Below the pieces are notes generated by a model. The model was not told the origin of the DNA. It saw nothing but the letters and a program-made list of their open reading frames with translations, and searched no databases. Below, piece by piece: positions 8,671-17,076 of a stretch of 64,000 bases of DNA; positions within the stretch are counted from its first letter, which is position 1, and the number at the start of each line of letters is the position of its first letter. This DNA is from Rhizobiales bacterium 65-79 (GTDB lineage Bacteria; Pseudomonadota; Alphaproteobacteria; Rhizobiales; Rhizobiaceae). The stretch is from NCBI GenBank assembly GCA_001896885.1, contig MKRJ01000013.1, positions 247,344 to 311,343 of the forward strand. Direction: 5' to 3'. A program made the position numbers and the translations under genes.

Positions 8671-8688
8671 TATTGTTGACTTTCTTAA
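8671..8688 (-). promoter_or_regulatory. Candidate operator, site C of the shared motif
   Basis: Read on the minus strand this is TTAAGAAAGTCAACAATA, matching site A at 16 of 18 positions. It lies between the divergent SAF-subunit gene (8530) and the ABC transporter operon (8731). A TTGACT that could act as a -35 for the transporter lies inside the element, but no convincing -10 follows at 16-17 bp. A repressor here could control both directions. Confidence 0.5.
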
Positions 8689-8730
8689 AATAGCAACTTA
8701 GCAGTAACAGACAGGCTGCGCCAGCGAGGT

Positions 8731-9543
8731 GTGGCTCGTTACGAAACACTGCGGGAGGATGAACTGGCCAGCGACCGGAAACAGGTCGTCGTCGAGCAGG
8801 TGTCGCATAGTTTTGCAGGCCAGATGCTTGCCGTCGACGAAATGAGCTTCACTGTCGGAGCGGGCGAGTTTGTCGTTATTGTCGGGCCCAGCGGTTGTGG
8901 CAAAACCACCATACTGAACATCATTGCAGGCTTGATGCGGCAGCAAACCGGCGAGGTGATCGTCGATGGCCAGGCGCCGCGCGCCGGCCGTCATGACGTG
9001 GCATACATGTTCGCGCAGGATGCTCTCCTTCCCTGGCGGAAGGTGATCGATAACGTCCTGTTCGGGGTCGAGATCCAGACAGGCTCGCGCCGCCCTTCAA
9101 GGGAAGTGCGGGAAAATGCCGAAAGCCTGCTTTCGATGGTGGGGCTGTCCGGTTTCGGGGACGCCTATCCGCGCCAGCTCTCGCACGGCATGAGGCAGCG
9201 CGTCGCGCTGGCGCGGACATTCCTGATGCCCAGCCCAATCTTGTTGATGGATGAGCCTTTTGGCGCGCTGGACGCCCACACGAAACTCATGCTCGAGCAG
9301 GGCCTCCTGCGTCTGTGGGATCGCGACAAGCGCACGGTCCTTTTTATCACGCATGACCTGGCGGAGGCTATTTGCCTCGCCGACCGGGTCCTCATCTGCA
9401 CGGCTCGTCCCGGAAAGATCAAATCTGAAATTGAAATCGACCTGCCGCGCCCGCGCGACATCAACCAGCTGCAGCACGATCCCAAGTATCACGAATTGTA
9501 TCAGAAGATCTGGGAAGACATGTCCCTAGAGATGCAGATGTAA
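8731..9543 (+). CDS. ABC transporter ATPase, nitrate/sulfonate/taurine (SsuB/TauB) type
   Basis: The 270-residue cytoplasmic ATPase powers uptake. It has Walker A GPSGCGKTT, a Q-loop at FAQDALLPW (the LPW is typical of Ssu/Tau/Nrt ATPases), signature LSHGMRQRVALAR and Walker B LLMDEPFGALD with a switch histidine in FITHDL. GTG at 8731 is the best start found; no ATG is available before the ATPase fold and the ribosome site (GCGAGG) is very close. It overlaps the permease start by one base. The substrate cannot be deduced from the ATPase. Confidence 0.9.
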   Translation: MARYETLREDELASDRKQVVVEQVSHSFAGQMLAVDEMSFTVGAGEFVVIVGPSGCGKTTILNIIAGLMRQQTGEVIVDGQAPRAGRHDVAYMFAQDALLPWRKVIDNVLFGVEIQTGSRRPSREVRENAESLLSMVGLSGFGDAYPRQLSHGMRQRVALARTFLMPSPILLMDEPFGALDAHTKLMLEQGLLRLWDRDKRTVLFITHDLAEAICLADRVLICTARPGKIKSEIEIDLPRPRDINQLQHDPKYHELYQKIWEDMSLEMQM

Positions 9544-10394
9544 TGCAGTCGAAATCAATCGCCATGACGAAAGTAGAACGGCCGACTTCAGACGCGAGAC
9601 AGGCTGTCCTGATGCACATCTGGGAAAAATTGTTTCTCTACGCCGGCCGGCTGTTGATTTTCGCCGGGCTTGCGTTCGTGTGGTGGGCAATCGTTGCTCT
9701 GGGCTGGGTTGACAAACTCTTTATCAGCACCCCCCAGGACGTGGCCGTATTCCTGTACCAGAATTTCAGTAACGAACTGGTTCCGAACATGCTGGCCACC
9801 TTGCTGGCAACGCTGATTGCCTTCGCCATGTCGGGCATTTTCGGGATCATGGCGGGTTTGCTGCTTGTCGAGGTGCCTCTGCTCAAGAAGCTGACCGATC
9901 CTTTTCTGACGGCATTCAACAGCATGCCACGTATCGCTCTGGCTCCGATCTTCATCCTGTGGTTCGGGATCGGCCTGCCATCAAAGGTCGCGCTCGCATT
10001 CAGCCTGGGTTTCTTCATCGTGCTCACCAGCACCTTTGCCGGAATGAAGAATATCGACCCCATCCTGATCCGGCTCAGCCGCTCGCTTGGTTGTTCCGGT
10101 TGGCAGCAGTTCACCAAGATTACGCTTCCGTGGGCGGTCCCCAGCGTCTTCGCCGGCTTGAAGCTGGCACTGATCTATTCGTTTCTGGGCGTAGTCACGA
10201 GCGAGATGCTGGCCTCGAAGATCGGGCTCGGACAACTCATCATGTACTATTCCGGCATACTCCGGATGGATGCCGTCATGGGCATCCTGATCGTCATGGC
10301 CGTCGTTGCCGTGGCGCTGACTCTCATCGCTGACTCGATCGAAGCCGCATTGCTCGGCAGTTGGACGGAGTCTTCGGCATCGACGAAAGCGTAG
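9543..10394 (+). CDS. ABC transporter permease, SsuC/TauC type
   Basis: The 283-residue inner-membrane protein has about six hydrophobic segments, the first near residues 35-55. The ATPase-coupling loop follows the family form (SRSLGCSGWQQFTKITLPWAVPS, with the EAA-like helix ending in LP). TAATG joins it to the ATPase gene and the binding-protein gene starts 30 bp downstream. It should form a homodimeric channel for the substrate delivered by the 10425 product. Confidence 0.9.
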   Translation: MQSKSIAMTKVERPTSDARQAVLMHIWEKLFLYAGRLLIFAGLAFVWWAIVALGWVDKLFISTPQDVAVFLYQNFSNELVPNMLATLLATLIAFAMSGIFGIMAGLLLVEVPLLKKLTDPFLTAFNSMPRIALAPIFILWFGIGLPSKVALAFSLGFFIVLTSTFAGMKNIDPILIRLSRSLGCSGWQQFTKITLPWAVPSVFAGLKLALIYSFLGVVTSEMLASKIGLGQLIMYYSGILRMDAVMGILIVMAVVAVALTLIADSIEAALLGSWTESSASTKA

Positions 10395-10424
10395 GAGAAC
10401 CATCGGCAAGGGAGGAACGAAAAA

Positions 10425-11459
10425 ATGCATGGCTTGCTACGGGCGCTTTTGGTTGGCGCCGCTACCTGTATGGCACTGGTGAATACCGGCGTGCGCAACG
10501 TGGCGCATGCCGAGGACCGCATACCGGTCAATATCGGATTTTACCCGGGCGCGACGTTCCAGACATTGATCTTCGTGGCGCAAGCGAAGGGCTTCTACGA
10601 GAAAGCTGGGCTCGAGCCGACATTCATTTCCACCGCCAACGGCCCGCTGATGAATTCCGAGCTCGCCAGCGGCGCCATCGACGTCGGCTTCAACGCACCG
10701 AGCCAGATCGGTCTCGCGCGCGAACAGGGGCTCGATCTCATCTTCGTGGCCGGCAATGCCAACATACCGTGGGTTCTTATCACCCGTCCGGACGTGAAAT
10801 TGCCGCACAAGGGAAAATACCCCGAAATGATCGGCGACATGAAGGGCCTTGTCTGGGGCGTCTATGGCCGTGGTTCCGACGGCGAAGTCTTCATGCGCAT
10901 GATGGCCAAGGACGCCGGCCTCAACGTGGACAAGGATGTCACCTGGGTCGGCGTGGGCGGTCCCGCCACCGGCCTGCCGGCGCTTCAGGTCGGCAAGATC
11001 CAGGTGTACATGACGCTCGACCCCGCGCCGATCATTGCCTCCTCGGGCGGTTATGGCCAAACGGTCATGGACCTGCGCAAGGGTGAAGGGCCCGAGGACC
11101 TTAAAGGAATTATCTATCAAGGCATCGAGGCAAAGCGTTCCACGGTCGAAAAAAAGCCCGAGATTTTTGCGCGCACCATCAAGGCGCACGAGATGGCCTA
11201 TTGCTGGGTGAACAATCCGGCCAACTTCAAGGAACTGGTCTCGCTCTTGAAGAGCAAGCTCCCTTCGCAAGGCCTGACGGATGAGCAGTTCAGCAACATG
11301 ATCAAAGAAAACATTCCTACCTTGACCCTGACCTTTCCGTTGGATCAGTTGGAGCGCTGGAACAAACTGCTGGTAGCCAACGGCGTGCTCAAGGCACCGC
11401 TTGAGGCCGACAAACTGTTCTGGAAGGACATGCCGACGAAAAACCCGACCTGCGGATAG
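10425..11459 (+). CDS. ABC transporter substrate-binding protein, NMT1/THI5-like (SsuA/TauA type)
   Basis: The 344-residue protein has a Sec signal peptide ending near HAEDR (cleavage after about residue 28). A periplasmic NMT1-like domain follows, opening with IPVNIGFYPGATFQTLIFVAQAKGFYEKAGLEPTF in family fashion. A strong GGGAGG precedes the ATG. Relatives bind taurine, alkanesulfonates, pyrimidine precursors, phthalates and other small acids. Next to the split SuyAB/UxaA-like lyase, an organic acid or sulfonate is a reasonable guess but is not shown by the sequence. Confidence 0.88.
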   Translation: MHGLLRALLVGAATCMALVNTGVRNVAHAEDRIPVNIGFYPGATFQTLIFVAQAKGFYEKAGLEPTFISTANGPLMNSELASGAIDVGFNAPSQIGLAREQGLDLIFVAGNANIPWVLITRPDVKLPHKGKYPEMIGDMKGLVWGVYGRGSDGEVFMRMMAKDAGLNVDKDVTWVGVGGPATGLPALQVGKIQVYMTLDPAPIIASSGGYGQTVMDLRKGEGPEDLKGIIYQGIEAKRSTVEKKPEIFARTIKAHEMAYCWVNNPANFKELVSLLKSKLPSQGLTDEQFSNMIKENIPTLTLTFPLDQLERWNKLLVANGVLKAPLEADKLFWKDMPTKNPTCG

Positions 11460-11479
11460 CCGGGACTTGCATCAGACCA

Positions 11480-11511
11480 CCGCATTGGCCGGCTCCGGCC
11501 GGCCAATGCGG
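11480..11511 (+). terminator. Strong stem-loop after the ABC operon, terminator-like without U-tract
   Basis: Two perfect 13-bp arms (CCGCATTGGCCGG and its complement) flank a 6-base loop, starting 20 bp after the binding-protein stop. No T-run follows, so it may be an mRNA-stabilising or attenuating hairpin between the transporter genes and the CoA ligase genes rather than a full intrinsic terminator. Confidence 0.6.
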
Positions 11512-11691
11512 GACAGTCCGTCAAATCGGCGAAGATTTTTGCGCGATCGCGGAATCCAACTCGATCATCGTAACCGTCCTGCCACCGGAACCGACATGCA
11601 CACACGTCGCCGCCGCGCCGAGCACGCCACGCTTAGGCGCAACCTAGCAGCCGAATGCCCGGCGATATTTTTCCCTACACGTTGAAGCGAT

Positions 11692-12876
11692 ATGAAGCTG
11701 ACCGAAGATCTAGCAAAATCGCTGCTGCGACGTCACGGATTGCCCGTTCCCGATGGCGCGGTCGCGCAGACCGCCGAGGAAGCCGGCGCAATAGCACGGG
11801 AATATGGCGGAGCGGCCGTCGTCAAGGCATTGATCGCGGCAGGGCGGCGGGGCAAGCAGGGATTGGTGGCCGTTGTCGATGACGAGCAGTCCGCCGCTCG
11901 CGAAACCTCGCGGATGCTCGGCACGCGGGCCTTTGGCAATCCGATCACAAAAATCTATGTGGAGCGTCGCGCGACCATCGCCCGTGAACTTTATCTCAGC
12001 TTCGCCTTTACCGACCAGAATCTGCGCATGGTGATCTGCTGTGAAGGCGGCGTGGATATCGAGACTACCTATGCGCGAAACCCCGAAAAAATCGTGGTGG
12101 CAGACATCGATCCGCTTCGGGGTCTGAAGGCATGGGATGCGGTTGGCTATTGGGCGGATGCCGGATTGAAAGGACAGGCATTGGCTGCCGTGGGGCGAAT
12201 GACAGCGTCCTTATACGACGCGTTTGTCGCCTGCGACGCAGTGATGATGGAAATCAATCCCCTGACGCTTGATGATGACAACAAGCCGCTCCTTGTCGGA
12301 TCGATGATGGAGATCGACGACTCCGCGTTGTTTCGCCAGCCTTGGATCGAGGCGGAGGCGGTTTCCGAAACGTCGGCGAACCCCCGCGAGGCAGCCGTGA
12401 TCCTGGCCAATCGAAGCTATCCGGGCGGAGAATCCCGATATACGGAACTCGACGGCAATATCGGATTGCTGGTGGCCGGGGGAGGCGCCGGATTGCTGCA
12501 GCACGACATGATTGTTGAGCTGGGGGGAAAGCCGGCGAACCATACGGATGTCAGCCCGGCTCCGGGGACAGAAAAGCTGGAAGCGATTCTGGATGCGATC
12601 TTCACCAATCCGCGCAGCCGCAGCCTGCTGATCGGCTACAATTACCTGCAGATGGCGCGCTGCGACCAGGTTGCGAAAGCCCTCAGGATATCCGTCGATC
12701 GCAACCGGGTGGACCCGACCCGCTTTCCGATCGTCATGCGTGTATTCGGTCCGGAGGAGAAGAAAGCACGCGAAATCGCGGCGTCCATTCCGGGGGTCAA
12801 CTATCTGGCACCGGACGCCACGCTTGAGGACGGCTGCCGCATGATCGTCGAACTGACCCGCCAGGCCGCGGAATAG
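11692..12876 (+). CDS. ADP-forming acyl-CoA ligase beta subunit (succinyl-CoA synthetase/malate-CoA ligase-like)
   Basis: The 394-residue ATP-grasp protein resembles SucC and MtkA. It begins MKLTEDLAKSLLRRHGLPVPDG and contains AVVKALIAAGRRGKQG, the metal-site MMEINPLTLDDD and, in the C-terminal CoA-ligase lobe, GNIGLLVAGGGAGLLQHD. With the alpha subunit encoded 15 bp downstream it should activate a carboxylic acid to its CoA thioester via a phosphohistidine. Its place between a transporter and acyl-CoA enzymes suggests a catabolic role rather than the TCA-cycle enzyme. The acid is unknown. Confidence 0.88.
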   Translation: MKLTEDLAKSLLRRHGLPVPDGAVAQTAEEAGAIAREYGGAAVVKALIAAGRRGKQGLVAVVDDEQSAARETSRMLGTRAFGNPITKIYVERRATIARELYLSFAFTDQNLRMVICCEGGVDIETTYARNPEKIVVADIDPLRGLKAWDAVGYWADAGLKGQALAAVGRMTASLYDAFVACDAVMMEINPLTLDDDNKPLLVGSMMEIDDSALFRQPWIEAEAVSETSANPREAAVILANRSYPGGESRYTELDGNIGLLVAGGGAGLLQHDMIVELGGKPANHTDVSPAPGTEKLEAILDAIFTNPRSRSLLIGYNYLQMARCDQVAKALRISVDRNRVDPTRFPIVMRVFGPEEKKAREIAASIPGVNYLAPDATLEDGCRMIVELTRQAAE

Positions 12877-12891
12877 AATTGAGACCGTGCA

Positions 12892-13782
12892 ATGAGCATC
12901 TTGATTGACGAAAATACGCGGGTCGTTGTTCAGGGCATCACCGGCAATCAGGGGCTGTTCGACACGAAGCTGGCGCTCGCCTACGGCGTGAAGATCGTTG
13001 CCGGCGTCACCCCCGGCCGTGGCGGCGAAGAAGTATATGGTGTCCCGGTTTTCGATACGATGCTGCAGGCAGTACGGAACACCGGCGCCAATGCGGCGGT
13101 TACCTACGTTCCCGCCAGCCGGTCGCGTAACGCGGTCTTCGAGGCGATCGAAGCGGGCTGCGGGATCGTCCTCGCCACCGCCGAGAACATGCCGAAGCAT
13201 GACGCGGTTCAGGCCGTGGCGATGTCGCGGCGCGCGGATGCCTGGCTCATCGGCTTCAATACCAACGGCGTGATCTCGCCGGGCAAATGCAAGCTCGGAG
13301 GCATCGGAGGGAATGATCCGGACGCGATCTACATGCCCGGACGGCTCGGGATCGTCTCCCGCTCGGGAGGCATGTCGGCGGAACTCGCCTGGGTGCTCAA
13401 GCGCTCGGGAATGGGCGTGTCTACCGCGGTTTCGATGGGCGGCGACCGTACTACCGGTCGGATGATGCACGAATATCTTGAGCTCTTCGAGAATGATCCG
13501 GAAACCGACGCCATGATCATCTATGGCGAGCCCGGCACCGACAATGAATCGAAGGTCGCGCGGGCCATCGCCGAAGGGCTGATCAAGAAGCCGGTGATCG
13601 CCTACATTGCCGGTACGTTTCAGGAACGCTATCCCGCCGGTGTCAGCTTCGGCCATGTCGCCGCGATGATCGTCAATAAGGACGACACGGCTTCGGCGAA
13701 GCGGAGTGCCCTGGCGAGCGCCGGCGCCAATGTCGTCACCACGCTGGCCGCGATCCCCGACGCCGTACGCAACGTGTTGTGA
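12892..13782 (+). CDS. ADP-forming acyl-CoA ligase alpha subunit (SucD/MtkB-like)
   Basis: The 296-residue partner has the CoA-binding Rossmann start (TRVVVQGITGNQGLFDTKLALAYG), SRSGGMSAE in place of the usual SRSGTLTYE, and His255 in VSFGHVAA. By alignment with the GHAGA motif of SucD, His255 is the phosphorylated histidine. The replacement of the usual alanine/glycine after the histidine is mild. It ends the rightward transporter-ligase unit and is convergent with the hydrolase gene at 13825. Confidence 0.88.
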   Translation: MSILIDENTRVVVQGITGNQGLFDTKLALAYGVKIVAGVTPGRGGEEVYGVPVFDTMLQAVRNTGANAAVTYVPASRSRNAVFEAIEAGCGIVLATAENMPKHDAVQAVAMSRRADAWLIGFNTNGVISPGKCKLGGIGGNDPDAIYMPGRLGIVSRSGGMSAELAWVLKRSGMGVSTAVSMGGDRTTGRMMHEYLELFENDPETDAMIIYGEPGTDNESKVARAIAEGLIKKPVIAYIAGTFQERYPAGVSFGHVAAMIVNKDDTASAKRSALASAGANVVTTLAAIPDAVRNVL

Positions 13783-13824
13783 CCGGGCGGAGCGCTGGGT
13801 AAGCGCTGCGGCGAGACGGACGGC

Positions 13825-14721
13825 TCAAATCCGATAAATGCGCTCGGCAGTGCCTCGAAACATCTGCTCGCGCTCGTGCGCCGAAAAATGCGCGGTCAAT
13901 TCATCACAGGCATGCCAGAGGCGGCTATAGCTGCTCATCAGCTTGTCCACGGGAAAATTCGATCCGAACATGGAACGGTCGGGACCGAAACAGTCGATGC
14001 AATGAAGGACGTACGGCCTTATGCTTTCCGGGCTCCAGTGCAGATCGAACATGCCGAAGCCACTCAGCTTGATGACGATGTTCGGGATACTCCCTAGCAG
14101 CCGAATTCCCCGGCGCCATCCTGCAATGGCGTCACCATCGTGTTCCGATGGCATGCCTGTGTGGTCGAGAATGATGCTCAGACCGGAATTGTCGCGCGCG
14201 ACTTGCGCCAGACTATCCATCTGGTGATGGTAGACCTGCGCGTCGAAAGACAAGCCCCGCGCCACAAGCAACTCAAGATTGCGTCTCCATAACGGGTCGG
14301 CAAGGTAATCGGCCGGCGCGCGATTAAGTTTCGGATTCGGATGCCGGTTAAGCACTTGCCTTATGCCTCTCACGCGAGGCCATTCAAGGTGACGATCGAT
14401 GATCTCGACGGCATTGGCGACGGAGAGATCGGCGAATGCAACGATGCCATGGGGGATGCCCTTTGCCGCCGGCGTTTCCGCGATCTCGCTCAGCCAGCGC
14501 GTTTCGCCTACCGGATCGGTGGGATCGTAATTCGCCTGCACATGCACGCTCTTGGTCAAAGGCAGCCCATCCGCGTCATGCCAGAAGTCCTTCGGGAGGT
14601 AGGAACTGCGCAGCGCTGACCAGTCGCCCCATCCCCGATCGTGATCGGCCTCCTTCAGCCACGGATAATTGCTGCGTTCCAGGTCCCACAGATGGTGATG
14701 TGCATCGACGAATGGAATCAT
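13825..14721 (-). CDS. Amidohydrolase-superfamily hydrolase, COG3618 (lactonase-like)
   Basis: The 298-residue TIM-barrel hydrolase starts MIPFVDAHHHLWDLE, the HxH signature of this group. It has IILDHTGMP mid-protein and MFGSNFPVDKL near the end, where the Asp is a metal or proton-transfer residue. Relatives include L-fuconolactonase, rhamnonolactonase and 2-pyrone-4,6-dicarboxylate lactonase. With a sugar-acid dehydratase and a 2-keto-acid hydratase in the same suspected regulon, opening of a sugar lactone or pyrone is likely. It is transcribed alone, leftward, from the 14722-15452 gap. Confidence 0.85.
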   Translation of the reverse strand: MIPFVDAHHHLWDLERSNYPWLKEADHDRGWGDWSALRSSYLPKDFWHDADGLPLTKSVHVQANYDPTDPVGETRWLSEIAETPAAKGIPHGIVAFADLSVANAVEIIDRHLEWPRVRGIRQVLNRHPNPKLNRAPADYLADPLWRRNLELLVARGLSFDAQVYHHQMDSLAQVARDNSGLSIILDHTGMPSEHDGDAIAGWRRGIRLLGSIPNIVIKLSGFGMFDLHWSPESIRPYVLHCIDCFGPDRSMFGSNFPVDKLMSSYSRLWHACDELTAHFSAHEREQMFRGTAERIYRI

Positions 14722-14951
14722 TGTTGATCCTGAACTACCCCTGCGGTCCCGGCCGCATCCGTTTCTCTCCCTCCTGCCGCGCGATGAACGGAGCGGGCAG
14801 GGCCCCCTACGGCCAAGGAGTTGCCTTGCCGAAGTCCTGCGCGATCAGGATCCGGCATCGGAACTTCCTTGTTGCATTGGGCGGGACTTGCGAAAGCCGC
14901 CGACGCATCCTTAGGTTCTCCTTGGGGATAAGATACCAAAAACGGATAGCA

Positions 14952-14969
14952 TTTAGAATGTTAACATGA
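14952..14969 (+). promoter_or_regulatory. Candidate operator, site D of the shared motif
   Basis: TTTAGAATGTTAACATGA contains the perfect 10-bp palindrome ATGTTAACAT (14958-14967) and aligns with the core of sites A-C. It is about 230 bp upstream of the amidohydrolase start and 480 bp upstream of gntR, so it could serve the leftward promoter. Confidence 0.42.
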
Positions 14970-15141
14970 TACATGACAACAGTTCACCGGATCTGTAAAG
15001 CGGGGGCCAAGGGTCCGGGTGCAGAAGAAGGCAGGCGTTTCCGCCGCGAGGAAGGCTGGATGCCTGCAGCTTATCGACTTGGCGAAAGTCGGTCCACATC
15101 GATCCTTGCGCATTTGAAATATTGAGCAGTATTATATTATG

Positions 15142-15167
15142 ATTTATTCGAATTATTTCGAATAAAT
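15142..15167. repeat. Perfect 11-bp inverted repeat in AT-rich island
   Basis: ATTTATTCGAA and TTCGAATAAAT are separated by four bases (TTAT). Each arm also contains the self-palindrome TTCGAA, which appears again at about 15251-15256. The site could be a regulator-binding site or a DNA-bending element. It has no U-tract geometry typical of a terminator. Confidence 0.6.
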
Positions 15168-15452
15168 AGTATTTCACTATCAGCGATAATAACGAATGAG
15201 TTGATGGGTTTAAATAATATTTTAAATTTTATATAAATAATATATATATAATTCGAACTCAAATAGTCCGGGGTTTAAAAATTTCTCCGCGCGGGCATTC
15301 TTGTGGCTTGTACAAGGAACGGCAAAGGGACACTTCGACAAAATGAGCTGTGCATCCCTGCAAAAGCGGAGCCCGCGACCCACAATCCCACTCTTGCAAC
15401 CCGGTAGGAATTATGTGAACAGTCGCAATGTTAATAAAAGCTGGCGGTTTTC

Positions 15453-16190
15453 ATGGTGTTTTCACCCCTACGTAGCACGATGACGGCGGGAGGCATCCGT
15501 TCACCGTTCTATAGGGGTGAAGCACTCTCGCTATCCGAGCAGATCGCGGAGCAGATCGCAACCGACATCATACACAACGTTTGCAAGCCGGGAGAGCGCA
15601 TTCACGAAGTCGCCCTGTCGGAGAAATTCAAGGTCAGCCGAGGCCCCGTTCGCGAGGCATTGCGGATTCTGGAGAAGGTGGGCCTCGTCAATATCCTGCC
15701 GAGAAAAGGCGCGGTCGTGACGAATCTCACGGTCGAAGAGGTCGACGACCTTTTCGAGATCCGGGCTTTGTTGCTGGGATTGGCGGCACGCCGGGCGGCA
15801 GAAAAGAAAGATCCGCAGCTCACCGAGGAGCTTACCGTACGCCTGCAGAATGTCATCAATATCCTGGACTGGGAAGGCCAGGAGGATATTGCCGAAACAT
15901 ACATGGACAGGTTGCAGGAGCTCAGCCTGCTCATCTGCGCGCGTACAGGCAGCGAGCGATTGACGTCGATCATCTTTTCCCTGCTTTATCAGACCATTCG
16001 ATACTCGCGCATCAGCCTGTCGACCAAAGAACGTCGTCAGCAATCCGCCACCAATTGGAAGAACCTGATAAAGATGATTTCGGATGGTGACGGCGACGGA
16101 GCCGCCGCGGCCGCCTACGAAATGGTCATTTTTTCCAAGAGAACGGCCATGAAGCTCCTCGCCGAAAGAGAGAAGCACCAGACCGAATAG
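15453..16190 (+). CDS. GntR-family transcriptional regulator (FCD/FadR subfamily)
   Basis: The 245-residue regulator has an N-terminal winged helix: LSEQIAEQIATDIIHNVCKPGERIHEVALSEKFKVSRGPVREALRIL, about residues 27-73, with the typical VSRGPVREALR recognition region. An all-helical FCD ligand domain beginning VEEVDDLFEIRALL follows. Such proteins usually repress catabolic genes and bind organic acids. It sits centrally among the candidate operators A-D and may also bind weaker cores just upstream of itself. An alternative ATG lies at 15480. Start choice between the two is uncertain because neither has a strong ribosome site. Confidence 0.85.
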   Translation: MVFSPLRSTMTAGGIRSPFYRGEALSLSEQIAEQIATDIIHNVCKPGERIHEVALSEKFKVSRGPVREALRILEKVGLVNILPRKGAVVTNLTVEEVDDLFEIRALLLGLAARRAAEKKDPQLTEELTVRLQNVINILDWEGQEDIAETYMDRLQELSLLICARTGSERLTSIIFSLLYQTIRYSRISLSTKERRQQSATNWKNLIKMISDGDGDGAAAAAYEMVIFSKRTAMKLLAEREKHQTE

Positions 16191-16208
16191 TGCAGGGCTT
16201 CAAGCCAT

Positions 16209-16237
16209 AAAACTGGCGGGAGTATCATTCCCACCAG
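16209..16237 (-). terminator. Intrinsic terminator of the enoyl-CoA hydratase operon
   Basis: On the minus strand, arms CTGGTGGGA and TCCCGCCAG (one G-U pair) enclose a 7-base loop and are followed by TTTTAT. The hydratase stop codon lies within the loop, so the stem begins inside the coding sequence. It may also act on the convergent gntR transcript. Confidence 0.6.
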
Positions 16238-17064
16238 CTTTGCATGAATTCCAAGCCGTCCAGGCGTTTGTCGAATTCCGGCTTTCGTTTTTCACGAAAT
16301 GCAGCGACGCCCTCCTTGCTGTCGGGATGGGTAAATCGTGCCGAAAGCGCACGTGATTCGAGCCTGTGCGCATAAGCCGGATGTGGCGCGCCAAGCATCC
16401 GCCACATGAGTTGACGGTTCATCGCGACAGAGATGGGCGAGGTCTCCGAGACAAGCGCTTCGGCGGCGCCGAGCGCCGCGTCCATAAGGGCTTTCGGTGC
16501 CGTCACCGTTTTCACCAAACGTGCTTCGAGCGCTTCCGCGCAGGAAACCATTCTTCCGCTCAGGGTCCAATCCAGCGCGGTCGATATGCCGACAATGCGT
16601 GGAAGGAACCAACTCGAGCAGCTCTCCAGCGCGATTCCGCGTCTCGTGAAGACGAAACCCCATTTCGCGTTTTCGCTTGCGATGCGGATGTCGCAGGCGA
16701 TCGAAAGACTGGCCCCGAAACCGACGGCAGCGCCGTTTACGGCGGCGATCACCGGCTTTTTCAGCTTGAAAAGGCGAAGAACCGTCTGCCCGCCGATGTC
16801 AGGCGGGACGCCTTCGCCGGTCGCCACATCACCGCCCGCGGGAAGGTTGAATCCATCTGCAATGTCGGTGCCGGCGCAGAACGCACGCCCGTTGCCTGTC
16901 AGAATGATGGCTCGCACGGTGTCGTCGGCCTCGGCGCGCTCCAGCGCCTCGATCAGGTCACGATGCGTTTTGATGCGGGCGGCGTTCATCCGCTCGGGGC
17001 GGTTGAAGGAAAGGATCGCTGCCGTGCCTTCCTTTTCGTAGGTAATATCCGGATCGTCCTCCAC
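16225..17064 (-). CDS. Enoyl-CoA hydratase/isomerase (crotonase family)
   Basis: The 279-residue crotonase has the oxyanion-hole segments AFCAGTDIADG and NGAAVGFGASLSIACDIRIAS. Its active-site region is of the form FTRRGIALESCSSWFLPRIVG, where the glutamate of ALES replaces the usual PDAGG pattern seen in many hydratases. It probably hydrates a 2-enoyl-CoA. The gene starts 12 bp after the MDR-enzyme stop, so the two form one operon. Its last codons overlap the terminator. Confidence 0.88.
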   Translation of the reverse strand: MEDDPDITYEKEGTAAILSFNRPERMNAARIKTHRDLIEALERAEADDTVRAIILTGNGRAFCAGTDIADGFNLPAGGDVATGEGVPPDIGGQTVLRLFKLKKPVIAAVNGAAVGFGASLSIACDIRIASENAKWGFVFTRRGIALESCSSWFLPRIVGISTALDWTLSGRMVSCAEALEARLVKTVTAPKALMDAALGAAEALVSETSPISVAMNRQLMWRMLGAPHPAYAHRLESRALSARFTHPDSKEGVAAFREKRKPEFDKRLDGLEFMQSWWE

Positions 17065-17076
17065 GTGCCCTCCTGG

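Larger units (their letters stand above)
14722..15452. other. 731-bp intergenic region with an extreme AT-rich island
   Basis: No credible gene is seen between the divergent hydrolase and GntR genes. The right half (about 15115-15260) is strikingly AT-rich in an otherwise GC-rich window, with long A/T runs around 15209-15252. It carries the palindrome at 15142-15167, and TTCGAA recurs near 15251. Candidate operator D is at 14952-14969. Closer to gntR, ATGTGAACA (15413-15421) and ATGTTAATA (15428-15436) resemble the operator core. A small frame at 15301-15483 has no support. Confidence 0.6.

Noticed and set aside
12211..13656. 481-codon frame antisense to the CoA ligase genes
   Set aside because: Both sense genes have intact family motifs; the antisense product has none.
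13790..13815. AGCGCT...AGCGCT hairpin as terminator between convergent genes
   Set aside because: Stem of only six pairs, each arm self-palindromic, and no T-run on either side.
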